DNA of 64,000 nucleotides. Origin: Siphlonurus alternatus. Lineage: Eukaryota > Arthropoda > Insecta > Ephemeroptera > Siphlonuridae. Of this stretch, positions 38,263-50,494 are shown one piece after another (the first letter of the stretch is position 1; each line of letters opens with the position of its first letter). The position numbers and the translations under genes were made by a program. The notes beneath the pieces were generated by a model. It was not told the origin of the DNA and did no database searches. It worked only from the letters and a program-made list of their open reading frames with translations. The stretch spans positions 19,441,480 to 19,505,479 of the forward strand of contig OX463780.1 in NCBI GenBank assembly GCA_949825025.1, written 5' to 3'.

Positions 38263-38643
38263 TTAAGGGTAAGATAACACGAAACATGGCATCGATTGTT
38301 GATTAACACGTAAACCTTAGCAACCTCATAATAATTCTAAATTTTTTTTGAGAGACAGTTCTTAGCACCAAAAAAATGTAGAAAAAATGTCAAAACAATC
38401 AGACCATCCAATTTTTTTAAATTGATTTTTTAAATTTTAAGTATAGGGCTTTTTCATGGAGACCTAAACTAAGAAATTAATTTAAAAAAATTGGATCGTC
38501 TGATTGTTTTAAATTTTTTTCTACATTTTTTTGGTGCTAAGAACTGTCTCTAAAAAAAAATTCACAATTATTATGAGGTTGCTAAGTACATGTTAATCAA
38601 ATGGGACTACAACAATCAATGTTTTGAGTTATCTTACCCTTAA
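38263..38643. mobile_element. TTAA-flanked fold-back element, family A copy 2
   Basis: This copy has intact TTAA at both ends (38263-38266 and 38640-38643) and termini GGGTAAGATAACACG / GTTATCTTACCC. The interior matches the copy at 20355-20745, including a GCAACCTCATAAT segment and a GAGACAGTTCTT segment in each arm. Arms are about 180 bp. There is no coding capacity. Two copies in 18 kb indicate a repeat family that has moved in this genome. Confidence 0.85.
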
Positions 38644-39677
38644 ACCAGGAAAATCCTGAGCACATTTCACTCCTGCATTAAATTAAAAAATAAAGATAAT
38701 TAAGTCATAAAACGCTGAACTAGAAGAACACATTAATGGAAAAATTCCTTGATTGTAACTCATGTTAATTATCTTATAACTAAATCTAATCTAACCTCGG
38801 ACCAAAGGATAACAACAATTAAATGGCAACATGGAATTTGATAAATAGTTTGTATAATAATAATGGGTTGAACACCAAATGTCAGGACTTCCAGAGTCCT
38901 GTTTATCTACACACTCTCACATCATATCAGTTCAACGTAATGAGACTAATGAGGGACACACAAACTCAAATTGTGATAAGAACTCTCCAACATTTTGGTT
39001 TTCATAGAGAGGGAAAAGTATAGGTTCACCAGGTAAGAGATCCAATCAAGTCTTGTGTTTCAGAAAAAATTGACTTTTGATTGGTTTGAAGCATTAATAC
39101 ACTAGTTGCAAATAATTCCAACATTTACAAGTTAGTGAATATTATTTACTGTACTAAAGTTCAACAATAGAAACCACATTAATGCAAGAATATTTGTATT
39201 TGAAACTAGAGTAATACATTATTGTTGCACATCTATGTTAAAAAGTAATGGGACACCTGGTGTGAGTGTCTCAGTGAGCACCAACAACCTCAAGTAAGGT
39301 GTCTCACATTTATCTCCCCTTGGTCTACCTATAGCTGGCGACAATAAAAGACAGTGTTGCCACATGTTAGGTTTGGCAAGGCGAGCAAACTATAAGAAGC
39401 TACTCCAACTTTCACTCATGCCAAGTATCCCAATCTCTTTGAGCATGACTGTACTTACTGTAAAAAGATCACATTGTATGATATTTCTTCATATAGTGTA
39501 ATTTTAAAATTCACCCTTAAGAATGAAAATAAATTGATTACAAAAATATGCATTGCATTAATAGCCTTCTAATTAAAAAATCGCAATTTTTGCCCCTTCC
39601 CATCCTCCTCATTTATTTGAGGTTACAAAATCCACTTTCCTGCAATATATATAAATAAATATACAATAAACAGAGCA

Positions 39678-39708
<31 letters not shown>

Positions 39709-40084
39709 ACACAGCACTAAACTTGGAAAGACACCTTTACTACAAAATTATTTACATAGAATAGAGGATTCATTCATTATATTAATATCACTTTCATCTC
39801 CCTTTGAATTCCTTTACAAAAATATGAGTAAGTTGTTTCTAGTACACAGTGGTATAGGATTTGAAGGGTAACCTCCCTCTTGTTTTGGTTGCTTATAGTG
39901 AAAAATACATTAAGTTGTGGGTAAGTCTGTCATTCTCCTACCCACTTCTTATGCCCCCTCCTCTTCCCCTAGGTGACTGGCTATGTCTTGCTGGATTTAC
40001 ACAACAATAAATCATTCTTCAAAACCCTCATTTACGGCTACTGATGGATGCTGAACTGCAGATGTGAGAAGTGCTGGGAGATCC
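38644..40084. other. Intergenic stretch including likely MBOAT7 3' UTR
   Basis: The stretch downstream (on the minus strand) of the MBOAT7 stop codon. A minus-strand AATAAA candidate polyadenylation signal lies at 39612-39617, about 470 bp past the stop. A short (AT)n lies near 39680-39702. No other gene is seen. Confidence 0.45.
39612..39617 (-). terminator. Candidate polyadenylation signal of MBOAT7
   Basis: AATAAA on the minus strand, about 470 bp after the stop codon at 40085. It is one plausible signal among AT-rich sequence, with no transcript evidence. Confidence 0.25.
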
Positions 40085-43000
40085 TCACTCTATCTTGGAG
40101 CGAGGAGGTCTGTTGGCGCGCAGCAAGGCGAGTCCCAGGACGTACGCCAGGCCAGTGAGTATGTGACCCAGGAAGTAGATTGCGCGCCAAGAATAGAAGA
40201 TCTTGTCCACGTGCAAATAGATGAATGCAGTCGCCATGTACGCAAAAGCAAAGTGGCGAGCCACAAGGAAGATGGCGTCAATGAAGATACGTTTCTGAGG
40301 AGCAAAAATGAAAGATGTTTTATTAAAGCATGCAGAAAACATGTAGTGTTTAACTTGTAAAGCAAAGACTGTAGTGCTAAAATTGCAAGTATCTTTTTCA
40401 GAACATTTATTTTTACTTTAACTTGTCACTTTTAACAAGATGTCACTGATAAAAAATAAATAAGCAACATACCTTTCCCGTGGCAGGCTGTCGGTAGAGT
40501 TTGTCGTAAATGTCCTCCATGGGTACATAGAAGGGCACCGAGCCAAAGCACAAGTAGTAGCCAATGTAGACACCGTGCCAGTAAGCAGACGTAAACATGG
40601 TCAGTCCGGTCCTAAAAAAAAAAGTCACAGTCTTGCTGACAATACTGCAATCTCAATATAAGGAAGTGAATATAATGTTAATAAGTCCAGTCAGAAGTTA
40701 GTATAAACTTACCATTTTGTTGCTCATATAAAGCAAAAATATTCAATTAAAATATTTCTACCTCTCATAATCACCTTGCCATGAAATTAAGTAGTTACAT
40801 ACATCATATATAAACTATATAAATGAAACAGATGTAAAACTTAAAAACGCTACTTTGGACCTGTTGCATTTAACAACCTACTCTGCTTTTAGCTGAACAA
40901 ATTACCTAATTTCATGGTGAGATAACCTGGAGAGGTTAATTATAAGAGTGAACTGTACCATCAAAATTACTTTCTAATACCAAAACATGTTACATGTTAA
41001 TTGACTTGTGTATGATTAAACTTATGCTGTTTTGAGAAAATTGTTTACCTCAGAGAAAACATGAATTTTTTGTACTCTGAGAGATTTACCTGAGAGACTT
41101 GCTGGGGCAGCGCTTGTAGACATACATGGCGAGCCAATACTGCACGGTAGTGTTCCAGCAGTGCATGCCACCTCGCAGAGTGGGCACCACCTCGGCCCCC
41201 CAAGGGTCAACGGTGTACACGGTAGAGAAGTCGTACTCCTCCTTCTTCAACTGCTCTGGGTTATTCACACTGTAACAACACACCATAAGCTAGTTAAAAA
41301 ATACCAAAAAGTTAAAGTCTTTTAAAGTTAGAATATTTTTTAAAAAGGGAGTGGGAGGTGGACAGAGAGGGATCACACCATGAAATCTATATTGTAGTTA
41401 TTTTTTTTAAAACAGTGCAAGTGGTATGCATTTCATTTAAATAGAATGGTTCATTTATTAAAAACAACTGCACTGTACAGGTGTTTGCTGAAATTGAGTA
41501 ATTTGCCAAGCCCTAAATCCTTATTTGGCGAAAAATTTGTTTACAGAGAAAAGTTTACTTTTTGTTTCAATTTATTTCTTAGGATAACTCAAATTGTTCC
41601 TGCCTAATTTGTTGAGATGGAGACCTTGCAATGATACAAAAGGGTTTCAATTTGAAAAATTGATAGAGGTGAGAATAGTTTATTTTATTTATTATTATTT
41701 ATTTTTTTTTTTACTTAATCTAGTATGCATGTATGTACAGAATGCATAAAGGCGAATTAATATCCACATTTCACTTGTTACGGACCCTTGCTTCCTCCCC
41801 TCGATGAAACTGAACGATGGGCCTCAGGTTGTCTAGGGGTGAGAGGAGGATGGGCGAGAGTCCGACAACTCCGTCAAATTACTATGAGCCACTAGCTTAG
41901 CTTTAACTAAGCCCACTTCTTCCTATTTTCTTTGTTCTATTTTATTATAATGGAAAGGATATTATAGATTGTAAATTAAGAAGATTGAAATTTAAAATTG
42001 ACAAACACTGACTCTATTTTATTTCATATATTTTGTAAACAAAAGGTTGAGAAAATACATTATGGACAAATATTATTGTTATGTGGATTTTTGACTGTAG
42101 AAAACGTTGGATTAAATAATTATGTTAAGCAGACAGTTGAATACTTAGGTGTTTTGTTGAAGTAATAATTGCGTTGAATTATCTTGAGGTTATCTGTAGT
42201 AAAACACAACGAAGATCTTAATTGTCGCAGACAGCCATGGACACTACCAGCTGGTGTTCACTAAACGTCGGCAGGTTGACGATCAGCTAGTGCCACCTGT
42301 AGCCGGACCCATGCACTAGGCCACCAAACAAAGGATTTTGAGAATCCGCGAGCGCGGCGGCAACATGTTTCACCGCTGACACTCAAGCGAAGACTGACGA
42401 GAATTTTCTTGATGCGCGCCTTTGTTCCATATGGTCACGTGGTACAAAATGACGTAACATTTATGAATTTCGGTGCTGCCACATTGTGAATTTTGTTCCT
42501 GTTATGACACTTTACTAATTTTTAAGACAAGTTTTTATCATAAAATTAAATTATAATTTACATAAAAACAGTAGATAACATAATTATAATTAAACAGCGT
42601 TATTTTTATACAGAAAGGTAAGCAAATTTGACGTTAAATGTTAAATTATGGCGTGTTTTATGAGCCGGCAAAAGAGCAATTTTATATTATTTATATTAGC
42701 ACAACAAATAGCTTTTATAATTAACTGCATACTTCTATGCACACTTTGAAAAATAATCTATTGAAATATGCCATTAGTTTTACTTGAAACAACTAATTTA
42801 TGGATAATTTTTAAGACATTTGCACGAGGGGTAATTTTGGTTAATACGAGATTACATAATAAATACATATGTTATTTACCTTGTAAGCAGCTCAAAAGAA
42901 AGTAGATTTAACATATTATGAAATGTGCTAATAGGTTTAACTCGGGAATTTTTTACCATTATGTAGTTTTAATTTAAAAGAAAATTTATTTACATTTGGG

Positions 43001-45083
43001 CGTGATTAAAAATGTCGGCAGTTCGCCCGTACCAACCGTAAAATTTTAAGGAATTTTAAATTGGAATTTAAGTTGGTAGCTTACAAACATAATATTGAGC
43101 GCGTAAACCTTGAACGCAATTTGGGAAGGGAAAAGTAATTATTAATAATATGAATAAAAATGGGGATGTTATACACTCATGCAAAGAAGTGCAACATTTC
43201 TCTGCATCAATCTGGTCCTCCAGTTCTGAACAGTGATTACTCACATGTCCTGCAAATTGGCGTACTCTGCAGGTCCGTGGCCGGTACGAGGCTTGCTGCT
43301 GGTCGGGTAGGCCCCTAACCCCACCATCAGACAGCTGCACTCAGACAGGAACATGCCAGTGTAAATGCGCATGCGGAACGTGAAGAAGCACGGAATCAGG
43401 TAGAAGACTCGGTACAGCAGGGAGCACTCAGTCAAAAACTCCTCACTCTGCCCATACTGAAATGAAACAGAACATGTCAACACAGAAAGCAACCCTGAAA
43501 ACTGAAGTACAAGTATACAGTCAAATAAATCTGAGAGTCTGTCTGGTTTATATTTGTTTTCAAATTTACTTTGCAACTTTTTGGAAATGTGAAAGTTAAT
43601 TGGAAAACCAAGCTGACAAGCAGGCGCGGATCCAGGGGGGGGGGGGGGGGGGGCTGCAGCCTCCCCCCCCCCCCCGAAATTTTGGATTTAACATGGGCAA
43701 TATAAGCATTTCCCCCACTCCAAATTTTTTTTTAACATTGGCCTTATGGAGGCAGCCCCCCCCCCCCCCCCCCCCGAAAATTTTTTCTGGATCCGCGCCT
43801 GCTGACAAGTATGCTAATCTAAGATTAAATTAGATCTAAGACCACAGAAAAACTTTAAAAAATTATATAATATTGTTCCTTTCATTATTAACGATAAAAT
43901 TTAAAAATATACAACCAGAGTTGTAAGCATTAAACGCCAATTTTGGACAAGAAAAAATTTACTCACTGCCCAAGGGAAGACATTGGATGAAATAAGAAAG
44001 AGGATGGCAGCAATAGGGGCGAGAATAATCCGCTTCTTGGTGGCTTTATTGCGGTCAGCATAATCCGCATAAGGAGAGTTGAAGAGGTCCCAGTATGTTC
44101 TGTACCGGTAATAGGGTCCTACAAAAATGGAGGCAAACCATTAATACCAAGGTATTACCTATGAATTCCGGTAACAAGACTGAGTTCACTGGTTGTGACA
44201 GAATTCAAGTTACAATTTCAATCAGCAATTCTTATGAAAGTTACGTGTATGTTATTGGTTACAAACCTGTGAGAGCTCCGACGTAGCAAAACCCATAGAG
44301 GAAAACATCTATAAGTTTTGGTTCCTCGAGAAGAAATTCATGTTTGGCTTGAGATTCTTTGTTAGCTTTGCTGGTGTCAAATACTTCAAATGCAAGTCCC
44401 ACCATCTAAATATACAGAAAAAAACATAAAATATAATATCATATTTTAGCTTTCATCTTAAGTAAGTTCTCATTTTACTTCATTAGCATATTGAATATAT
44501 ATATGCCAGTCATAGACCATACATGTAAGTAGTTGATTTTCTTGCAAAAAATCAATGAGAAAATTATTACAAAAATCTTGTTAACCTCTTCATTTCATCA
44601 TCACAATGGAACCTTGGCTGGTTACCTTTAGGGTTATCATCATTTGAATCAGATTTGTGTGTGCTGGTGGATATGGAATGCCAAAGTATTCAGTGGTACG
44701 GAAGAACAGCAAATAGGTAAATGAGAAGCCAAAGCTCATCAAGTGGCATTTTCTGAAACAATATATAATGCAGGCATAATGTAGAGAGGCTTAGAGACAT
44801 TCAAAATATATGTATGATAGATTGATGGTATTGACAGCATGCCAGCATACTCCAGCTTGCATCTTACATACCTTCTATCAGCAAAGACAATGATCAACCC
44901 ATTGACAAGGATGCACAAAAAGGGGTGTATGATGTGGACTCCTGACACAATTAGGATGAGAATACAACCAGCAGCTGAAGAAACCCATTTTCTTGTATTT
45001 TTATCTTCAATTTGTCGAATTACATAGCCAAATCCAATTGAAACTATCAGCAAAACAATGTAAATTATATCGTTGAAATCCAT
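40085..45083 (-). CDS. MBOAT7: Membrane-bound O-acyltransferase 7 (lysophosphatidylinositol acyltransferase)
   Basis: Eight coding exons joined in frame by GT-AG introns: 45083-44872, 44752-44626, 44405-44267, 44118-43967, 43456-43245, 41269-41090, 40611-40473, 40294-40085. They total 1371 bp, or 456 residues, close to the 472 of human MBOAT7. The first exon begins MDFNDIIYIVLLIVS, a membrane segment, and hydrophobic segments recur to the C-terminus. The MBOAT active-site residues are visible: Asn320 in GMHCWNTTVQYWL and His353 in SAYWHGVYIGYY. By family knowledge the enzyme transfers arachidonoyl and similar acyl groups from acyl-CoA to lysophosphatidylinositol in the ER membrane (Lands cycle); the Drosophila orthologue is frj. 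Intron 4 holds a hAT-like MITE and intron 5 is the longest, with a GC-rich patch near 42220-42450. It is divergently arranged with CTNNBL1. No frameshift or missing key residue is seen. An in-frame upstream extension lacks an ATG, so 45083 is the chosen start. Confidence 0.93.
41270..43244 (-). other. MBOAT7 intron 5 (about 2 kb)
   Basis: The longest intron of the gene, with GT and AG borders at the exon ends. It is mostly AT-rich, with two GC-richer patches at about 41765-41880 and 42220-42450. The second contains several CpG and a CACGTG E-box-like site near 42434-42440. An intronic regulatory element or an old repeat could explain them; neither resembles a coding exon. Confidence 0.6.
43621..43801. 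mobile_element. hAT-like MITE (copy 2), 181 bp, in MBOAT7 intron 4
   Basis: It has perfect 15-bp terminal inverted repeats CAGGCGCGGATCCAG / CTGGATCCGCGCCTG, flanked by perfect 8-bp target duplications CTGACAAG at 43613-43620 and 43802-43809. Long G-runs and C-runs lie inside each end. There is no coding capacity. Intact ends and duplications indicate a recent insertion. It belongs to the same family as the copy at 29677-29855. Confidence 0.92.
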
Positions 45084-45173
45084 GTTATTGTCTGTGCACT
45101 GTGCAGCTGATCCCAAAATTTTTAAACAGCTGTGAACGAAAATGAAAAATGAAAAACGAAATTAATTTTCAAG
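45084..45173. promoter_or_regulatory. Bidirectional promoter between MBOAT7 and CTNNBL1
   Basis: Only 90 bp separate the two divergent start codons, so both 5' leaders and at least part of the core promoter must lie here or overlap the first exons. Two identical CAGCTG E-box motifs occur at 45104-45109 and 45127-45132. No TATA box is obvious. A shared promoter for two housekeeping genes is the simple reading. Confidence 0.65.
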
Positions 45174-48100
45174 ATGGATGTTGGAGAGTTGTTGACGTTC
45201 AAAGTAAGTTAAACTTTTTAAAAATATAAATAGTAATCCAATTAATTAAACTTTTTCTCCTATATAGCCTGTTAATACGCCCAAGCGGCCTCAGGAAGAT
45301 AGTCATGGAGGTGGAGATGACCCACCAGGCGAGTACGAGAGGTACCGAAAGATACGCCGCATTGCTGCAGCCGAGGAGAAGCGGGCTCGTAAGCGGGAAG
45401 AAGAAGCTCGCATTCAGCAGGTTAAAATTTTGTAGCATTTAGTCATATCATATTGTAATGGTATGTACATAGTTAATGTTAATAACTAAGCCTATTACTT
45501 TCGAATAAATATGGTATGCATATCATACTAACTTCCATGCATGCCAAGAACCTTATGCATATATAATTTGTGTTTGACGATTCGAGCCTCTTATAGCGGC
45601 CTCCACCGCTTCCATGACCGAATTGCCCCATACATATGTTACTTTATAACATATGCATATATGCGCGTCACGCACCTGACGCACCAGAGAGATGGGACTG
45701 TTCACAGTTATGGAATAGCTGGAAGGCGCAATAAAATTATGAATTAAATACTGTATGCATACTCATGCAGATGCAGGAGTGTAGCTTCAGGAAAGAGAAG
45801 GGGGGAATCCCATCCTCTCTCCGGCCTCTCCACAAGTAAAAAAATTTCTCACTTGTTGCTGATCAACCAAACCAAGCCTGATATATTTTTTTTTTCTAAT
45901 TTCGAGCAACATCTGACAGAACTGTACACTAAAGTTTATTTTCAAATACTTTTTAGATTTTTTATAGTCCGTAGACTAGCTGTTATCTCTATCAGATGAC
46001 GTTTGTTTAATTAATTCCAATGTGCTTTTTTCGTCATCGATACATTATCATATAAATCCAAGTAAAAGTGTTTGAAAGAAAATAATAGTCTGCCAGAAAT
46101 TAAACCTGGGATTACTATTCTCTTTCAAACACTTTTACTTGGATTTATATGATACATATCGATGATGAAAAAAGCACATTGAAATTAACTAAAGTTTACA
46201 CTTTATGATAAATTTATTTTGTAGGAGCCCAAAAAAGACCCAGCAGCTGTATCCGAAGATGAAAGGGAGCGTATCCAGAAACTTGTAGACTCTGTGGAGA
46301 CAGCAGAAGGAGAATCTGACATACTAGACGAGGGAGCTCTCAAGAGGATGGTACTTCTGTTTGAAAAGCGAGCATTACGTAACCAAGAGATGAGAATCAA
46401 ATTTCCAGACATGCCTGAGAAGTAAGTCAATTTTGCCCTTCTCTATACTTTTTGCCACATCAACAGTCTTATCAACATGTAATAATAAAGTTAGCACCCA
46501 TGGCTTATACAAAATCACCCATTATCTAAGAAAATGAAAGAATATTTCAAAAATAATACTCACTGACTGAATCTGTGTCTTCAGGTTCATGGAGTCTGAG
46601 GTAGAGCTACACACGACTCTGACGGAGCTACGAGCGCTTGCAACAGTACCTGAGCTCTACCCGAGGCTTGTGGAGCTTGGTGCAGTGCCTTCCATGCTGG
46701 AACTGCTCGCTCACGACAACACTGACGTGGCCATTGCTGTAGTAGACCTGCTGCAGGTGAGCCACCATTTTTTTTATTTTTTTTTTTTTTTTTTTTACGT
46801 GCAAGACAGGACATATCTAGTACTACAGTCAGTCATCAGATGATCAGGGCGAAAAAATGAAATTACAGTAAAAACTAGGGAACCAGGAAATTAGGTTTAC
46901 CTTTTATCAAGTATTACCTTAAATCAAGTTTTTCCTATCCAAACAATGCTAATTATTTTTTTATGTGACCACGATCTCATTTACTCAAAATTGAGTTTTA
47001 CCTAACAACAAGTTGCATAATAATGAGTTTTTACTGTATCAGGAAATTAAAGAGTCTAAAAAATCAAAATTTTGATTGACTCTACCTTGAATGATCTTTA
47101 CATTTTAGTAGATACTGTACTGTAAATTGAATTTATAAAAAGTAGCTCACTTTGCTTGCACTTGCATTATTTTGCTCTAGTTTGAAGTCTTGTGAATAAA
47201 ATTGCTGGTCTATAAAATTTGTAACCCTTAATGAAGTTGTTTCCTTTGCTTTATTCGGCACGTCTGACACCTGGTTTGGTTACAGGAGCTCACTGATGTG
47301 GACACCCTGACGGAGAGCCAGGCAGGAGGTCAGGCATTGGTGGACGCCCTGGTTAAGGGTCAGGCATGCGCCCTGTTGGTGCAGAACCTGGAGCGCCTGG
47401 ACGAGGGGGTAGCTGAGGAGGCAGAAGGAGTCCACAACACGCTCTGTGAGTGCTGGTCGGCTTCAGGTTCTTTTCTTTGTGTGTTAGAATGGTTGTATAA
47501 TGTTCAGAGAAGAAACTATATTCTGAAGTGCATAATCAGGGAATGAAATTTATTAGTCTAGGAGCCATTTTAAGAAAGAGTTGTGCTCAATTATAAAAAT
47601 GGAGAAAGGAAACATTGTAGGAAGAAAGCTATGGGCTTTGAACTCACCAACTTAACTGTTTTGCAGCTATATTTGAGAACATAACCGAGGCTCGTCCTGA
47701 GATGTGTGTGGACGCAGCCAGCCAGGGTCTGATGCAGTGGCTACTAAAACGTCTGCGAGCAAAGATCCCGTTCCATGCCAACAAGCTGTACGCCAGTGAG
47801 CTGCTGTCCATCCTGCTGCAGAGCCTCAACGAGAACAGACAGCTGCTGGGGGAGATGGAGGGTATTGACACCTTGCTGCAACAGCTGGCGGTGAGTTACT
47901 GCAATCATCTGTCAAGTTTCCTTTTAAATTTAGTGATCCTGCTCTGTTGTTAGAGAGTATTGCCCGATCTCTCAAAATTATTTCTCATTCAATGTGTGGG
48001 GTGAGGTGCATCTTGGGAGACCAAGAATGTTACTTACCTATGCTGGCTAAGCTCTGCTTGAAGTAGATGTTATCATTTATTCTATGGAGAGGTGAAATCT

Positions 48101-50494
48101 GCATCTCTTTATCCCTTGATACACCATGAAATCAAGCAGGGGAAACATTTAAGGTGTCATATATTCCACATACAGGGTCCTTTCAGAACTTCTGTATAGA
48201 ACTCTTTTTATAAGAATTTTTGTTCCCTGAGAAGATGAATTGTTGATAAGTCCATTTTAGTCAATGACAAAAACCATCAAGGAACTTGAATGAGTGATAC
48301 TGACAATTTTGTTGCTTGTGCTTCAGTTCTACAAGCGGCACGACCCTGCATCCAGCGAGGAGCTGGAGATGATGGAGAACCTATTTGACTGTTTGTGCAG
48401 CAGCCTCATGTACGCACCAAACAGAGAGAGATTCCTTCGAGGGGAGGGACTCCAGCTCATGAACCTCATGCTCAGGTGTGTGGATGCTCATGTCTAATTT
48501 TAAATGCCATTTAAGCTTTCTTTGCTCCTTTCCTTTATCAAATCTCAATTTTTTCAAACTTTTCAAACTCCTCTAATCTCCCTTTATATTTTACACATTT
48601 ACTTTTATTTGTAATGAAACCTAAACCTAACTAATATTTTATTTATTTATTTTGTATGCTGTTTATCATGTACTGTAACAACAAAATGGTTTTATTAGTA
48701 AAACAAAAAATATAGAGGTGAATTATCTTTGAATGGCTTGATCTAAGACTGGAAAGACTAGGTACTTTAATTATACCCCATGGTGTTTGATGTGCAGGGA
48801 GAAGAAGCAATCTCGGAATGGCTCGCTGAAGGTGCTGGACCACGCCATGTCCGGTCCGGACGGCAAAGAAAACTGCAGCAAGTTTGTGGACATCCTGGGA
48901 CTGCGTACTATCTTCCCCCTCTTTATGAAGACACCTCCACGCAGCAAGAGGCGAACCCTTTCTGCAGAGGAGCATGAAGGTTAGTCGAAGTAAGGCAATC
49001 ACTTTAGTCTAACATTTGGTTAGTCGAAGCAGGGCAATCACTTTAGTCTAACATTTATGCATTTTAGCTTCTTTATAAACAGTAATTGTAATAATGATGG
49101 ATATGTATAGAAAGTGTTCTAGTATTGAAACTTGTTGCTGTAGTTTTTACTATGCAACTTTTTCATCAGGTTTTTATGGTGAGATAATTGCAACTTATGT
49201 ACATAGACTCCTTACCTTAAAGAATCTTCCTTTGTCAATAATAAATTAATGGACAGTGATGTATTGTTTGATTAATACCTCTGCATGCACTACCGGTATG
49301 CATTTATGTTATTGCCATCTAATATTGAATTTCTTATTCTATTCTAAGTATTTTCAATCCTGGTTGGTATGTTGATCCCTCAACTCTTTACGTCTGCAGA
49401 GCATGTGATATCAATCATCGCCAACATGCTGCGGAACTGCCGGGGGGCTCAGCGACAGCGGCTGCTCAGCAAGTTTGCTGAGAACGACCACGAGAAGGTG
49501 GACCGGCTAATGGAGCTGCACTTCAAGTACCTGGAGAAGGTGGAGCGAGCGGACGCAGTCATTGACGCTGAGCAGCGACGCAAGGTACTTGTCATCAGTT
49601 GACATTATGCTAGAAAAAGTAAGAGAATATTAAGACCTTTTAATTAAATTCTTCTTGAGCAGAAATTTTTAGTGTTGTAAAAGTCTTTAAAAACTTCAGG
49701 TATTGTAACACTAAAATAAACCAGAAACTTGATTTTTTATATTCCAACTCACTCTGTATCGTATAATAAGCTTGTGGAGCCTCAGAGGGCACTGTAAACA
49801 ATGTTGAAAAATAAGTTCCGCCATTGGTAACCAACCATTTTGTCATCTCCACAAATACTCTAAAATAGGAATTGGATGAAAAGTTAAAGGAGATGTAAAA
49901 TGCAAGTTAAGCTGCCTCACTTCTAATACAGTGAAACATTTAATGACAACTTTTATTTGGCCACCCACTGCCGCACATCTGAGCACATCCTCTTGTGTGT
50001 TGCAGCGTGAACAAGATGAGGAGGAGGAAGACGAGGATGCAGTGTACCTGCGACGGCTTGAGGCCGGGCTCTTCACTCTACAGCTCGTGGACTATGTGAC
50101 CCTTGAGGTGTGCAACGGTGCTCAAGCCAGCGTCAAGCAACGAGCCCTGCAGATGCTGAACCTGAGGGGTGGTTCCACCAAGACAATCAAACACATCATG
50201 CGAGGCAAGTAGTCTGCGAATTGTCTAATAAATATGATGCATCTCCATTGATCTAAGAGTTTGAAATTTGTGATATTGTAGGATATTTTTAATTCGTCCT
50301 GAGCTGTAAAGTTCTCTTTAGGGTTAAAAACTTTATGACCTTTAAACAATGAATTTCTTTCTCTTTCAAAAGGAATGTTGTTATAATGTGTATTTCTTTG
50401 TTCAGAGTATGCTGGCAACCTGGGAGAGATTGGTGACTCTGAATGGAGAAGCCAAGAGCAGCAGCACATACTTCACCTGGTGGACAAGTTCTAA
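45174..50494 (+). CDS. CTNNBL1: Beta-catenin-like protein 1 (spliceosome-associated ARM/HEAT protein)
   Basis: Eleven coding exons in frame: 45174-45203, 45268-45420, 46225-46421, 46585-46756, 47286-47445, 47667-47890, 48327-48475, 48798-48979, 49400-49584, 50006-50204, 50406-50494. They total 1740 bp, or 579 residues, against 563 in human. It begins MDVGELL, as in vertebrate orthologues, then a basic/acidic segment with likely nuclear-localisation clusters (TPKRP near residue 15 and KRARKRE). Family-diagnostic stretches follow in order: KRALRNQEMRIKFP, HDNTDVAIAVVDLLQELTD, LVQNLERLDE, GLQLMNLMLREKK, FVDILGLRTIFPLFMK, EKVDRLMELHFKYL. The human protein binds CDC5L and PRP19-complex components in the nucleus; the same role is inferred here. 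All introns are GT-AG except the last, which uses a GC donor at 50205. Intron 8 has a duplicated donor, and intron 2 carries a fold-back element. Confidence 0.95.
46003..46191. mobile_element. Fold-back element in CTNNBL1 intron 2
   Basis: Two arms of about 75-85 bp (about 46003-46091 and 46108-46191) are near-perfect reverse complements. They pair segments such as TGTGCTTTTTTCGTCATCGA and TCGATGATGAAAAAAGCACA, and AAGTAAAAGTGTTTGAAAGA with its complement, with only a short loop between. No coding capacity or clear target duplication is seen. Confidence 0.75.
48979..49056 (+). repeat. 39-bp tandem duplication at a CTNNBL1 splice donor
   Basis: Two copies of a 39-bp unit starting GGTTAGTCGAAG lie end to end (48979-49017 and 49018-49056) and differ at two positions. 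The first copy contains the exon 8 donor (GTTAGT at 48980) and the second contains an equivalent decoy donor at 49019. Using the second would keep the frame length but add a TAG two codons into the extension. Confidence 0.9.
50205..50405 (+). other. GC-AG intron (last intron of CTNNBL1)
   Basis: The intron starts GCAAGT after an exon ending CGAG and ends TTCAG. Only this boundary joins exon 10 to exon 11 in frame and gives the conserved HIMREYA-type junction. The rest of the donor is a strong consensus, as is usual for GC donors. Confidence 0.85.

Noticed and set aside
43596..43833. Gly-rich and Pro-rich open frames
   Set aside because: They read through the G and C runs of the hAT-like MITE in MBOAT7 intron 4.
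45084..45116. N-terminal extension of MBOAT7 beyond the ATG at 45083
   Set aside because: The extension has no ATG and would occupy the short divergent promoter.
45541..45747. 68-codon open frame in CTNNBL1 intron 2
   Set aside because: It has no domain and lies inside an intron whose flanking exons join perfectly without it.
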